Assembly: GCF_009659535.1 (NCBI RefSeq)
Contig: NZ_VJZZ01000010.1
Coordinates: 1 to 64,000 of the forward strand
Length of the DNA stretch: 64,000 bases
Origin: Aggregicoccus sp. 17bor-14
GTDB lineage: Bacteria > Myxococcota > Myxococcia > Myxococcales > Myxococcaceae
Direction: 5' to 3'
Part shown: piece after piece, positions 53,711 through 62,534 of the stretch
Position numbering within the stretch: position 1 is the stretch's first letter
How the letters are laid out: each line of letters begins with the position of its first letter
Translations under genes and position numbers: made by a program
The notes under the pieces: model-generated
Told to the model about the DNA's origin: nothing
The model's database searches: none
Seen by the model: the letters and a program-made list of their open reading frames with translations, nothing else

Positions 53711-54701
53711 GGGTCCTTTCCAGGGCGATCTCCACCAGCTGGGTGGCGAGCGCGGGATAGTCGAGACCTGCCGCCGCGGCCGCCTTGGCGTAGCCGGCCT
53801 GCGGGTGGAGGTCACAGTTGGGGTTGATGTCGATGACGTAGGGGGTGCCGTCCGCGGCCACGCGCATGTCCACGCGCCCGTAGTCGCGGCACTCCAGCGC
53901 CTCGAACGCCGCGAGCGCCGTCTGCACGCAGCGCTCCTCGAGCGCCTCGTCCAGCTCGCACAGCACGGACGGGCTGTCCTGGCACTCCGGGCTCTCGGAC
54001 TCCCACTTCGCGCGGTAGCTCACGATGTGCGGCCGCGACTCGAAGGCCTTGCCGAAGCGGATCTCGCTCAAGGGCAGCGCCGCGCGCGGCGCGTTGCCCA
54101 GCAGCGGGACGTAGATCTCGCGCCCCGCGATGAACTGCTCCACCAGCGCGGGCTGCTGGAAGGTGCGCAGCACGTGCTCCACGGCCCGCGCGAGCCCCGC
54201 GCGGTCGTGCACCACCGAGTCGAAGTCGATGCCCACGCTCGCGTCCTCGCGCGCCGGCTTCACGATGAGCGGCCAGGGCAGGTCCACCGCGAGCGCATCC
54301 TCGAGCTTGTGGCACACGTGGAAGGCGGGGGTGGAGACGCCGCGCACGCGCAGCAGCTCCTTCGCCTTGTTCTTGTGCAGCGCGAGCCCCAGCGACAGCG
54401 CGCTGGAGCCCGTGTAGGGCACGCCCACCAGGTCCAGGAGGCAGGGCACGGCCATCTCGCCGCGGCTGTCGGCGGCGAGTGACTCGCAGAGATTGACCAC
54501 CAGGTCGGGGTGCAGGCGCTCGAGCGTCTGGACGAAGTCCAGTCGGGCGCCCTCCACGGCGAGCGGCTCGACCCGGGCTCCTGCCTGGTCCAGCGCGTGG
54601 CCGAGGGCGCTCGCGACGCGCATCACATCCTCGCGCGCCTCCCGTCCGGGGTCGTCCTCGAGGAGGTCGTGGTCGCGGTTGTGAAGGATGACGATGTGCA
54701 T
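53580..54701 (-). CDS. D-Ala-D-Ala-ligase-like ATP-grasp protein
   Basis: A 373-residue ATP-grasp enzyme. It begins MHIVILHNRDHDLLEDDPGR and shows LHPDLVVNLCESLAAD, YTGSSALSLGLALHKNKAKE, PLIVKPAREDASVGIDFDSV, LVEQFIAGREIYVPLLGN and the Mg site YVIDINPNCDLHP. These match D-alanine-D-alanine ligase-type enzymes, although the substrate may be a different amino acid or peptide. About the first 330 residues fill the usual family length; the last 43 are an Arg/Gly/Pro-rich tail read across the overlapping GNAT gene. Either a genuine extension or a lost stop (frameshift) explains it. It is divergent from the HD gene. Confidence 0.85.
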   Translation of the reverse strand: MHIVILHNRDHDLLEDDPGREAREDVMRVASALGHALDQAGARVEPLAVEGARLDFVQTLERLHPDLVVNLCESLAADSRGEMAVPCLLDLVGVPYTGSSALSLGLALHKNKAKELLRVRGVSTPAFHVCHKLEDALAVDLPWPLIVKPAREDASVGIDFDSVVHDRAGLARAVEHVLRTFQQPALVEQFIAGREIYVPLLGNAPRAALPLSEIRFGKAFESRPHIVSYRAKWESESPECQDSPSVLCELDEALEERCVQTALAAFEALECRDYGRVDMRVAADGTPYVIDINPNCDLHPQAGYAKAAAAAGLDYPALATQLVEIALERTHGNPSHRRKGPGTPRLAHPSGRNLLAAGGGGRHRARGPRASAE

Positions 54702-54820
54702 TCGCAGGTGGGCCAGAGGGTTAGCACGGCTGCCGGGAGGTGCCCAGTCTTCGCATCACGGACGCTTGGCTGGACGCCGTCGCTGCCTTCCGGGCGGCGC
54801 GGGGATATGACGAGCAAACC

Positions 54821-56110
54821 ATGCGGATTCGCGACCCCATCCACGGCACCATCGCGGTGAGCGACGAGGAGAAGGCCGTCATCGACAGCCTGCAGTACCA
54901 GCGCCTGCGCCACGTGCGGCAGCTGGGCTTCGGCGACCTCGCCTTCCCGGGGGCCACCCACACCCGCCACGCCCACTCCCTGGGGGCCATGCACGTGGGC
55001 AGCCGCCTCTTCGGCGCCGTGGCAGCCCGCTCGGGGCTCCCCGAGGACGTGCGCGCCCGCTTCTGCACCGCGGTGCGGCTCGCGGTGCTGTGTCATGACA
55101 TTGGCCACATGCCGCTCAGCCACGCCTCGGAGAAGATCGCCCCCCGGCGCGCGACGCTGCGGCTGCCCTCCTGGCTGGATTCCGTGGCGGAGGGCGAGCA
55201 GGCGACGCACGAGGACTTCACCGCCAAGGTCATCCTCGACAGCTCGCTCACGCCCATCATCGAGCAGCGCTTCGCGCCCCTGGGGGTGACCCCCAGCGCC
55301 ATCGTGAGCCTCATCACCGGGGCCCGGCCCCCCAGGGACCCCGGCTTCACGCACCGCGGCGTGGACTGGACGCCGCTCTTGCGCGGCCTGGTGAGCGGGG
55401 AGCTGGACGCGGACCGCATGGACTACCTGCAGCGCGACTCCTTCTACACCGGGGTCAACTACGGCCGCTTCGACCTGGACTGGCTGGTGAGCAACCTCAA
55501 CCCGGCGGAGAAGGGGGGCAAGGCCTACCTCGCGCTGGGGCGCAGCGCGGCCTTCGCCTTCGACGACTTCCTGCTCAGCCGCTACCACATGTTCGTCTCG
55601 GTGTACCTTCACCACACCTCGGTGAACTTCGACTACATGCTGCGCCGCTACTACGAGGAGGCGCCCGGGGAGTTCGAGATCCCGAGCGACATGGAGGCCT
55701 TCCTGTTCTGCGACGACGTGGCACTCGCGCACACCCTGCGCAAGAGCAAGAACCGCTGGGCCCAGCGCATCACCCGGCGCCAGGGCTACAAGCTGCTCGC
55801 GCACTTCACCGAGCGCGACGCAGGCTACGACCTGGACGTGCTCAAGGGCGCCCTGGTGAGCGCGGGCCTGGACCACTTCTCCATCGAGAGCCGCGGCGTG
55901 CTCAGCAAGTACTTCAGCGAGGGCGCGGGCCCCAGCCTCTTCATCCTCGACAACTCCACCGGCCGGCTCACCGAGGTCGCGCGCTACACGCCCCTCTACC
56001 AGCGCTACAGCGGCGCGGTGCGCCTCAGCCGGCTCTACGTCCGGCCCGACCAGCAGGACACGGCGCGCAGCCTCATGAGTCAGGTGCTGGGCCAGGCGGT
56101 GCAGCCGTGA
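54821..56110 (+). CDS. HD-domain phosphohydrolase (SAMHD1/dGTPase-like)
   Basis: A 429-residue metal-dependent phosphohydrolase. Metal ligands lie in FPGATHTRHAHSLGAMHVG (His50) and LCHDIGHMPLSH (His92-Asp93, His96), with a late Asp in LDADRMDYLQRDSFYTGVNY. The start MRIRDPIHGTIAVSDEEKAV is typical of the SAMHD1-like group, so ATG 54821 is preferred; a GTG at 54740 adds 27 residues. These proteins often cleave dNTPs or related nucleotides. The stop overlaps the next gene by GTGA, coupling it to the Nudix-MBL fusion, which suggests nucleotide sanitising (inferred). Confidence 0.87.
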   Translation: MRIRDPIHGTIAVSDEEKAVIDSLQYQRLRHVRQLGFGDLAFPGATHTRHAHSLGAMHVGSRLFGAVAARSGLPEDVRARFCTAVRLAVLCHDIGHMPLSHASEKIAPRRATLRLPSWLDSVAEGEQATHEDFTAKVILDSSLTPIIEQRFAPLGVTPSAIVSLITGARPPRDPGFTHRGVDWTPLLRGLVSGELDADRMDYLQRDSFYTGVNYGRFDLDWLVSNLNPAEKGGKAYLALGRSAAFAFDDFLLSRYHMFVSVYLHHTSVNFDYMLRRYYEEAPGEFEIPSDMEAFLFCDDVALAHTLRKSKNRWAQRITRRQGYKLLAHFTERDAGYDLDVLKGALVSAGLDHFSIESRGVLSKYFSEGAGPSLFILDNSTGRLTEVARYTPLYQRYSGAVRLSRLYVRPDQQDTARSLMSQVLGQAVQP

Positions 56111-57636
56111 GCGAGCGCTTCCCCGGCATGCCCCCGCCGCCTCCGCCCGCAGAGCCGCGGCTCGCCGCGGTGGTGGTGCTCTACCGGCGCACCCCCTTCG
56201 GCGTGGAGGTGTTCTGGGTGAAGCGCGAGCGCGCGCTCGCCTTTGCGGGCGGCTTCTACGCCTTCCCCGGCGGCAAGGTGGACACCGCGGACGCGCAGGT
56301 GCCCATCGCCGGCGCGAGCGGCGAGGACGCGCTGGTGCGGGTGGCGGCGGCGCGCGAGCTCTTCGAGGAGGCGGGCGTGCTGCTCGCGCAAGGCGCCGAG
56401 GCGCTGCCCCCCGAGCGCCGGGACGCGCTGCGCCGGCAGCTGCTGGACGGGGACGTGGGCTTCGGCGCGCTGCTCGCGAAGGAGGGGCTCAGCTTGCGCG
56501 CCGAGGACCTGCGGCCCGCAGGAAGGTGGATCACCCCGGCCTTCATGCCGGTGCGCTTCGATGCGCGCTTCTTCCTCGTGGAGCTGCCCGCGGGCGCGCA
56601 GGCGGAGGCCTGGGGCGGCGAGCTCGCGGAGGGCAGCTGGGTGGTGCCCGGGGATGCGCTCTTGCGCTGGCGGCTGGGCACCGCGCTCCTACACCCGCCC
56701 AACCTGCACGCGCTGCAGGTGCTCTCCCAGTTCCAGAGCGAGAGCGAGGCGCGCGCGCGGCTCGCCACGCCCAACCACTGCCCGGCCTTCATCGCGCAGC
56801 GGCTCGAGTACCAGCAGGGCGTGCGGGTGATGGCGCTGGAGACGGACACGCTGCCGCCCGCCACGCATACGAACGCGTACGTGCTGGGCACCGGCCAGCT
56901 GCTCATCGTGGACCCGGGCGCGAGCGACGTGCGCCAGTACGCGAAGCTGCTCAGCCTGGTGGCGGGGCTGAAGGACGAGGGCAAGCGCCCGCTCGCGGTG
57001 GTGCTCACCCACCACCACGCGGACCACATCGGCGGGGCGCGCGCGGTGAAGGAGCGGCTCGGCATCCCGCTGTGGTGCCACGCGCGCACCGCGGACCGGC
57101 TCGACTTCCCGGTGGAGCGGCTGCTCGAGGACGGCGAGGTGCTCACCCTGGAGGGAGACCCCGTGCAGCACTGGCGCGTGCTGCACACGCCGGGGCACGC
57201 GCAGGGGCACCTGTGCTTCGTGGAGGAGCGCACGCGCGCCGCGGTGGTGGGGGACATGGTGGCCGGCGTGGGCACCATCGTCATCGACCCGCCCGAGGGC
57301 GACATGCAGGACTACCTGAAGCAGCTCGCGCGCCTGCGCGACCTGCCGGTGGGCACGCTCTACGCCGCGCACGGGCCGCCCATCCCGGACGGGCCGCGCA
57401 AGCTGGAGGAGTACCTGGCGCACCGCCGCGCCCGCGAGGAGCGCATCCTCGAGGCGCTGCCGGACCGCGGCGCCGGGATCACCGTGCACGAGGTGGTGGG
57501 GCTCGCCTACGCGGACACGCCCCCCTTCCTCCACCCGGTCGCCGAGCGCAGCGCGCTCGCGTCGCTCATCAAGCTCGAGCGCGAGGGGCGCGTGCGCGTG
57601 GACGGCCTGCGCTACGCGCGGATCCCCAGCCCCTGA
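56107..57636 (+). CDS. Nudix-metallo-beta-lactamase fusion protein
   Basis: A 509-residue two-domain enzyme. The N-terminal Nudix fold has FYAFPGGKVDTADAQ (GG at 55-56) and REx2EEAG at 83-90, with an insert before it as in NUDT19-like hydrolases that act on CoA. The C-terminal metallo-beta-lactamase fold (from about 250) has VVLTHHHADHIGG with the HxHxDH ligands at 302-307, LHTPGHAQGHLCFVEE and VVGDMVAG. It resembles LACTB2-type RNases or thioesterases joined to Nudix. A winged-helix-like tail (about 450-509; VAERSALASLIKLEREGRVR) ends it. GTG 56107 overlaps the HD stop. The combined role is unknown. Confidence 0.87.
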   Translation: MSERFPGMPPPPPPAEPRLAAVVVLYRRTPFGVEVFWVKRERALAFAGGFYAFPGGKVDTADAQVPIAGASGEDALVRVAAARELFEEAGVLLAQGAEALPPERRDALRRQLLDGDVGFGALLAKEGLSLRAEDLRPAGRWITPAFMPVRFDARFFLVELPAGAQAEAWGGELAEGSWVVPGDALLRWRLGTALLHPPNLHALQVLSQFQSESEARARLATPNHCPAFIAQRLEYQQGVRVMALETDTLPPATHTNAYVLGTGQLLIVDPGASDVRQYAKLLSLVAGLKDEGKRPLAVVLTHHHADHIGGARAVKERLGIPLWCHARTADRLDFPVERLLEDGEVLTLEGDPVQHWRVLHTPGHAQGHLCFVEERTRAAVVGDMVAGVGTIVIDPPEGDMQDYLKQLARLRDLPVGTLYAAHGPPIPDGPRKLEEYLAHRRAREERILEALPDRGAGITVHEVVGLAYADTPPFLHPVAERSALASLIKLEREGRVRVDGLRYARIPSP

Positions 57637-57642
57637 GGGGGC

Positions 57643-58563
57643 CTACGCCCTTCGCGCCGCCGCGAGCACCTGCTCGCGCAGCCACCGGTGCGCAGGCTCC
57701 CCCTGCCGCAGCGGGTGCCACAGCTGCTGGATGCGCAGCGGCGGATGGGGCCGCTTCACCGGCACCACGTCGAGCGGGAACGCCTCGGCGAAGCGGCGCG
57801 CCACGCGCTCGGGGAGCGCGGCGAAGAGCTCCGTGCTCGAGAGCACCCACGGCGCGACGAGGTAGTGCGGCGTGTAGAGCACCACGTTGCGCTGGAGCTT
57901 CGAGCGCCGGTCGTACGCGCTCTCGGAGCCGCCGCGCGGGGCCACATGCAGCTGGGGAAGGCGCAGGTCCACCCCCTCCGGCCTGCGCAGCGCCGGGTGG
58001 CCCTTGCGGCCCACGAGGACGAAGCGCTCCTCCACGAGCAGCTGGCGCTTGAGGCTGCGCGGCGCCCTGTCTCCGGGCGCGAGGTCGAAGACGCCGAGCA
58101 CCAGGTCCACCGCCCCGCTCTCCAGCTCCGCGGTGGGGAAGTCGCGGGGCAGGGGCACCACGCGCAGCTTCACGCCCGGGTAGCGCACCCACTGCTTCGC
58201 GAGCTGGGGCAGGACCACGAGCTGCGCGTGGTCGCTCGCCGCGAGCACGAAGGTGCGCGACGCGGTGGCCGGCTCGAAGGGCAGGGGCTCGGTGAGCGCC
58301 TCCTGCACCTGCCGCAGCGCCGCGCTCAGCGGCCCGCGCAGCGCGAGCGCCCGTGGGGTGGGCGCCATGCCCTCGCGGCTGCGCACGAAGAGCGGATCCT
58401 CGAGCGCGTCCCGCAGCCGGGCGAGCGCGTTGCTCGTCGCGGGCTGGGAGAGCTTCAGCCGGGCGGCGGCGCGGCTCACGCTGCGCTCGAGGAAGAGGGC
58501 GTCCAGCACCCGCAGCAGGTTCAGGTCGAAGCTCGCGAGATTCACGCGCTGAATATCCATCAT
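57643..58563 (-). CDS. LysR-family regulator
   Basis: A 306-residue regulator by the ATG at 58563. The winged helix reads ASFDLNLLRVLDALFLERSV and then AARLKLSQPATSNALARLRD; the effector domain begins about residue 95 (ASRTFVLAASDHAQLVVLPQ). This is the NodD/LinR-like group, whose proteins often begin NLASFDLNLL, so the GTG at 58545 is a good alternative start. A GAAT-N7-ATTC palindrome (58551-58565) would then lie just upstream, as an autoregulatory box. It is divergent from the MBL lipoprotein gene, its most likely target. Confidence 0.85.
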   Translation of the reverse strand: MMDIQRVNLASFDLNLLRVLDALFLERSVSRAAARLKLSQPATSNALARLRDALEDPLFVRSREGMAPTPRALALRGPLSAALRQVQEALTEPLPFEPATASRTFVLAASDHAQLVVLPQLAKQWVRYPGVKLRVVPLPRDFPTAELESGAVDLVLGVFDLAPGDRAPRSLKRQLLVEERFVLVGRKGHPALRRPEGVDLRLPQLHVAPRGGSESAYDRRSKLQRNVVLYTPHYLVAPWVLSSTELFAALPERVARRFAEAFPLDVVPVKRPHPPLRIQQLWHPLRQGEPAHRWLREQVLAAARRA

Positions 58564-58565
58564 TC
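58551..58565. promoter_or_regulatory. possible LysR box between divergent genes
   Basis: GAAT-N7-ATTC fits the T-N11-A LysR pattern. It overlaps the putative ATG of the LysR gene, so it is only credible if that gene starts at the GTG at 58545. Confidence 0.3.
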
Positions 58566-58633
58566 GCACATCCAGCGGGCAGATTCGCTCCGCGAGGGCA
58601 CTGTTGCGGGGAACCCCCTTCCCGGAGCCTCCG

Positions 58634-59593
58634 ATGCCCAGAGCCCTCCTGTTGTTGTCCCTGCTGCTCACCGCCTGCCGCTCGGCCACCCCCCATGCCT
58701 ACGTCCCGCCCCCGCCAGCGCGCGTCCCTCTGCAGCTGTGCTGGATCGACACTGGCGGAGTCACCGTCGACGGAGGCTTCGGCACCGCGGGGCACGCGCG
58801 GGCAAAGCAGTGGGAGGTGACGTCCGCGGCGCTCCTGGTGCGCCACCCGAAGGGAGACCTGCTCCTGGATGCGGGCATCTCGCCTGCGGCCCAGGCGGAG
58901 GCGCGCGAGCTGGGCACCTGGCGGCGCTTCGTGTTCGACCGCACGGCCGGTCAGAACCTGCCTCGCCGCTCGCTGCCCGAGGCGCTGGCCGCGCTCGGGG
59001 TGACGCACCTGAAGGCGGTGCTCCTCTCCCACGCGCACCCGGACCACGTGGGCGGCGCGGCCCTGCTGCCCGGCGTGCCGGTGTCGCTCGCGGAGCCCGA
59101 GCGCGCGCTCGTGGCACAGGAGCTCGCCCACCCGCGCGGGGTGGTGGTGCCCGCGCATGCCCGCGCGCTGGCCGGGCGCATGGTGGCCTTGCCCTTCACG
59201 AGCACGCCCTACGCCACCTACGACCAGAGCGACGACGTCTTCGGCGACGGCTCCGTGGTGGTGGTCCCGACCTACGGCCACACGCCGGGCAGCGTGGCCA
59301 CCTTCCTCAACGTCTCGCCCACGCTGCGGCTCGTGCACGTGGGAGACCTGCTCAACCTGCAGGAGTCGGTGGAGCGCCACGTGGGCAAGTCCTGGGTGAT
59401 GCGCGAGCTCACCGACGAGGACGGCGCGCGCACGGAGGCGGAGGTGGAGCGGCTCTTCGAGCTGCACCGCCAGGACCCCGGCCTCGTCATCCTCCCCGCG
59501 CACGACAAGCGCGCGTACGAGGCCCTCTTCGGCCCGGACACCGTCCCCGTGCCGCCCTGCGTGGGCACGCCTCCGGCCGAAGCCCGGAAATAG
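58634..59593 (+). CDS. metallo-beta-lactamase-fold lipoprotein
   Basis: A 319-residue lipoprotein from ATG 58634: MPRALLLLSLLLTACRS has a lipobox Cys15. The mature domain is a metallo-beta-lactamase fold with the ligand motif LLSHAHPDHVGG (first His at residue 133), VVPTYGHTPGSVATF (fourth ligand), RLVHVGDLLNLQESVERHV and VILPAHDKRAYEAL. The fold is that of quorum-quenching lactonases and related hydrolases; substrate unknown. It lies in the periplasm or outer membrane. It is divergent from a LysR gene, which may control it. Confidence 0.85.
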   Translation: MPRALLLLSLLLTACRSATPHAYVPPPPARVPLQLCWIDTGGVTVDGGFGTAGHARAKQWEVTSAALLVRHPKGDLLLDAGISPAAQAEARELGTWRRFVFDRTAGQNLPRRSLPEALAALGVTHLKAVLLSHAHPDHVGGAALLPGVPVSLAEPERALVAQELAHPRGVVVPAHARALAGRMVALPFTSTPYATYDQSDDVFGDGSVVVVPTYGHTPGSVATFLNVSPTLRLVHVGDLLNLQESVERHVGKSWVMRELTDEDGARTEAEVERLFELHRQDPGLVILPAHDKRAYEALFGPDTVPVPPCVGTPPAEARK

Positions 59594-59653
59594 GAGGCGC
59601 GCTCATCCGTTGCCTCGGGGCAGGCTGTGCCCTTCCCGCAGGCCGGAGTGGAT

Positions 59654-61480
59654 ATGAAGACACGCAGGACCGTCGCCCTCGCTGCTGCCGTCTCACTGCT
59701 CGCGCCCGTGGCGGGCGCACAGGCCCCCGCGAAGCGCCCGCCGGCTGCGGCCGCGCACCCCGCGAAGCCGCCTGCCGCCCCCGCGTGGGTGAAGCGCAGC
59801 AACGTGAACACCCGCTACGTGCTGGACGCGCTCGCGAAGTTCGGGCCGGAGGGGGCAGGGCAGGCGGGCGTCGAGGGGCTGGACGAGCGCATCACGGATC
59901 TCACCCCCGGCTACCGCGAGCGGGTGCGCGCCGCGTCGCAGGCGGTCATCGCCGAGCTGCGCAAGCGCCTGGACGCGGAGCAGGACCCGCAGGTGCGCCA
60001 GGACCTGCAGATCCTCCTCACCTCGCAGGAGCGCAGCCTCCAGGGGGACCTGCTGCAGGAGAAGTACTTCGTCCCCTACACGAACGTGGGGGACCTCGCC
60101 TTCTCGGGCCTGCGCGCGCTGCTGGACGACCAGGTGTCACCCGAGCGCCGCAAGGCGGCCCTGGTGCGCCTGCGCCGCTACGCGGGCGTCGAGCCGGGCA
60201 CCACGCCGGTGGCCGAGCTGGCCATGGCGGACACGCGCGCGGCGATGAAGCGCCAGGAGCTGCTCTTCCCGGCGAAGGCCGAGCTCGACCGAGACCTGGA
60301 GGGCAGCGAGGTGATGCTGGACGGGCTCGCGCCCCTCTTCGAGCGCTACGGCCTGCAGGGCTACCAGGAGCCGCTCGCGAAGCTGAAGGCGCAGCTCGCG
60401 GCCTATGACGGCTTCGTGCGCACGGAGCTGCTGCCGCGCGCCCGCACGGACTTCCGCCTGCCGCCCGAGGTGTACGCGCAGAACCTCGAGCGCATCGGCG
60501 TGGACCTGCCGCCCGAGCAGCTCATGGCCCAGGCGCACCAGGCCTACGCCGAGCTGCAGGCCCAGATGCAGACCGTCGCCGCGCAGGTGGCGAAGGCGCG
60601 CGGCTTCAAGGACCCGGACTACCGCGCCGTCATCCGCGAGCTGAAGAAGGAGCAGCTGGTGGGCGAGGCCATCCTCCCGCACTACCAGGCCCGCCTGAAG
60701 GACCTGGAGGGCATCATCCGCCGCGAGCACCTGCTCACGCTGCCCGCCCGGCCCGCGCGCATCCGGCTCGCGAGCGAGGCGGAGAGCGCGCAGAGCCCCG
60801 CGCCGCACATGCGCCCGCCGCGCCTGCTGGGCAACACGGGCGAGCAGGGCGAGTTCGTGCTCCCGCTCAACATGCCCTCCAAGGACCCGGCGAAGGCCAA
60901 GCGCTTCGACGACTTCACCTTCGCCGCCGCCTCCTGGACGCTCACCGCGCACGAGGCGCGCCCCGGGCACGAGCTGCAGTTCGCCAAGGTGCTCGAGGCG
61001 GGCGTCTCGGACGCCCGCGCCATCTTCGCCTTCAACAGCACCAACGTGGAGGGCTGGGGCCTGTACGCCGAGCGCATCGCGTTGCCCTTCATGCCGCCCG
61101 AGGGCCAGCTCATCTCGCTGCAGCACCGGCTGCTGCGCGCGGCGCGCGCCTTCAGCGACCCGGAGCTGCAGCTGGGCCGCACCACGCCGGAGAAGGTGAA
61201 GGCGCTGCTCATGCAGGACGTGATGCTCTCGGACGGCATGGCCACGCAGGAGGTGGAGCGCTACACCTTCCGCTCTCCCGGCCAGGCCACCAGCTACTTC
61301 TACGGCTTCACCCGCCTCAACGCGCTGCGCACCGAGGTGGAAGCCGCGCAGGGCAAGCGCTTCGACGCGCGCCGCTTCCACGACTTCATCCTCGCGCAGG
61401 GGCTCTTGCCGCCGGACCTGCTGCGCACGGCCGTGCTCGCCGAGTTCGTGGGGGCAGGGAAGGCCGCGGGCTCGAAGTAG
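59654..61480 (+). CDS. DUF885 metallopeptidase-like secreted protein
   Basis: A 608-residue protein. The signal region MKTRRTVALAAAVSLLAPVA is followed by a Pro/Ala-rich linker. The DUF885 core is helical and has the characteristic zinc-binding HEARPGH (433-439) in TAHEARPGHELQFAKVLEAG, with FNSTNVEGWGLYAERIALPF after it. The family is related to gluzincin peptidases. ATG 59654 is favoured over a frame starting at 59627. It begins 60 bp after the MBL lipoprotein gene on the same strand, possibly a transcript with it. Confidence 0.85.
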   Translation: MKTRRTVALAAAVSLLAPVAGAQAPAKRPPAAAAHPAKPPAAPAWVKRSNVNTRYVLDALAKFGPEGAGQAGVEGLDERITDLTPGYRERVRAASQAVIAELRKRLDAEQDPQVRQDLQILLTSQERSLQGDLLQEKYFVPYTNVGDLAFSGLRALLDDQVSPERRKAALVRLRRYAGVEPGTTPVAELAMADTRAAMKRQELLFPAKAELDRDLEGSEVMLDGLAPLFERYGLQGYQEPLAKLKAQLAAYDGFVRTELLPRARTDFRLPPEVYAQNLERIGVDLPPEQLMAQAHQAYAELQAQMQTVAAQVAKARGFKDPDYRAVIRELKKEQLVGEAILPHYQARLKDLEGIIRREHLLTLPARPARIRLASEAESAQSPAPHMRPPRLLGNTGEQGEFVLPLNMPSKDPAKAKRFDDFTFAAASWTLTAHEARPGHELQFAKVLEAGVSDARAIFAFNSTNVEGWGLYAERIALPFMPPEGQLISLQHRLLRAARAFSDPELQLGRTTPEKVKALLMQDVMLSDGMATQEVERYTFRSPGQATSYFYGFTRLNALRTEVEAAQGKRFDARRFHDFILAQGLLPPDLLRTAVLAEFVGAGKAAGSK

Positions 61481-61502
61481 CCGCGTGCCCGACGCCCCAC
61501 GC

Positions 61503-62405
61503 TCAGGGCGCGGGGCGGTCCGCGAGCGCCGCGATGGCCTCGGCCACGGTGGCCGGCGCGGTGGGCACGCCGAAGAAGCGCCCCAGCTCGGCGCGTGCCT
61601 CGGCGGCCTGCTGCGGGGTGATGTGGCCCGCCTGCTCGAGCCGCTCGACGATGGCGGCCGCGCGCTTGTGCAGGGTGGGGGGCTTGCGCGCGGGGAGCCA
61701 GGTGCGCGGCGCCGGCAGCATGCCCGCGAGCACCGCCGCCTGCGCCACGCTGAGGCTGCGCGCGGGGACGCCGAAGTGCTCGCGCGCCGCCGCCTCGATG
61801 CCGTACACGCCCTCTCCCCACTCCACCACGTTCAGGTAGAGCGCGAGGATGCGCTGCTTGGGGAGCGTCTCCTCCAGCCGGCGCGCGAGCAGCAGCTCCT
61901 TCGCCTTGCGCAGCAGGCTGCGGTCCGTGGAGAGGTAGAGGTTCTTCGCCAGCTGCTGCGTGAGCGTGGAGGCCCCGCGGCCCAGCCGTCCCTCGGCGAG
62001 CGCATCGCCCAGCGCGTTCTGCACCTCCACCCAGTCCACGCCCGCGTGCTGGTAGAAGCGCGCGTCCTCGGAGACGAGCACCGCGGCCACCGCGTGCGGC
62101 GCCACGGAGGAGAGCGCCACCCAGCTCTGGCGCTGGCGGGGCCGCAGGCCCTCGTCTCGCGCCTCCTCGGCCCGCTGCGCCATGAGGGAGGTGCTGCGCG
62201 GGTTGCTCTTGAGCAGGGGGGCCACGTCCGGGAGCCGCGCGTACTCGACGCTGAGCCACACGACGGTGAGCAGCCAGCCCAGGAGCATCCAGCGGCCCCA
62301 CCGCAGCCCCGAGCCGCCCGAGCGCGAGGGGGCGGCGGTGGCGGAGCGCTTCGTCTTCTGCGTCCTGACGGAGGAGGTGCGGGCGGAGGGCGGACGGGTG
62401 GCCAT
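61503..62405 (-). CDS. mtgA: monofunctional biosynthetic peptidoglycan transglycosylase
   Basis: A 300-residue inner-membrane GT51 transglycosylase. A cytosolic basic tail precedes a single helix (38-54). The catalytic Glu113 sits in SEDARFYQHAGVDWVEVQNA; further motifs are GRGASTLTQQLAKNLYLSTD, RKAKELLLARRLE and LYLNVVEWGEGVYGIEAAAR. These match MtgA, which polymerises lipid II glycan strands without a transpeptidase. All motifs are intact. A C-terminal segment (about 250-300) is a little longer than usual. ATG 62405 is the best start; it is divergent from the kelch gene. Confidence 0.9.
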   Translation of the reverse strand: MATRPPSARTSSVRTQKTKRSATAAPSRSGGSGLRWGRWMLLGWLLTVVWLSVEYARLPDVAPLLKSNPRSTSLMAQRAEEARDEGLRPRQRQSWVALSSVAPHAVAAVLVSEDARFYQHAGVDWVEVQNALGDALAEGRLGRGASTLTQQLAKNLYLSTDRSLLRKAKELLLARRLEETLPKQRILALYLNVVEWGEGVYGIEAAAREHFGVPARSLSVAQAAVLAGMLPAPRTWLPARKPPTLHKRAAAIVERLEQAGHITPQQAAEARAELGRFFGVPTAPATVAEAIAALADRPAP

Positions 62406-62534
62406 CTGCCGGCTCAATTGCCTCAGGCCTCCGGTGCTGTCCAGAACATGGCCCGGGGTTGCTGCGCACCCGGGCGCAATGGGAATGCCGCGCCCCGCGG
62501 GCTGTCCTGGGGCACGCCCCTCGCTGGAGGTCCC

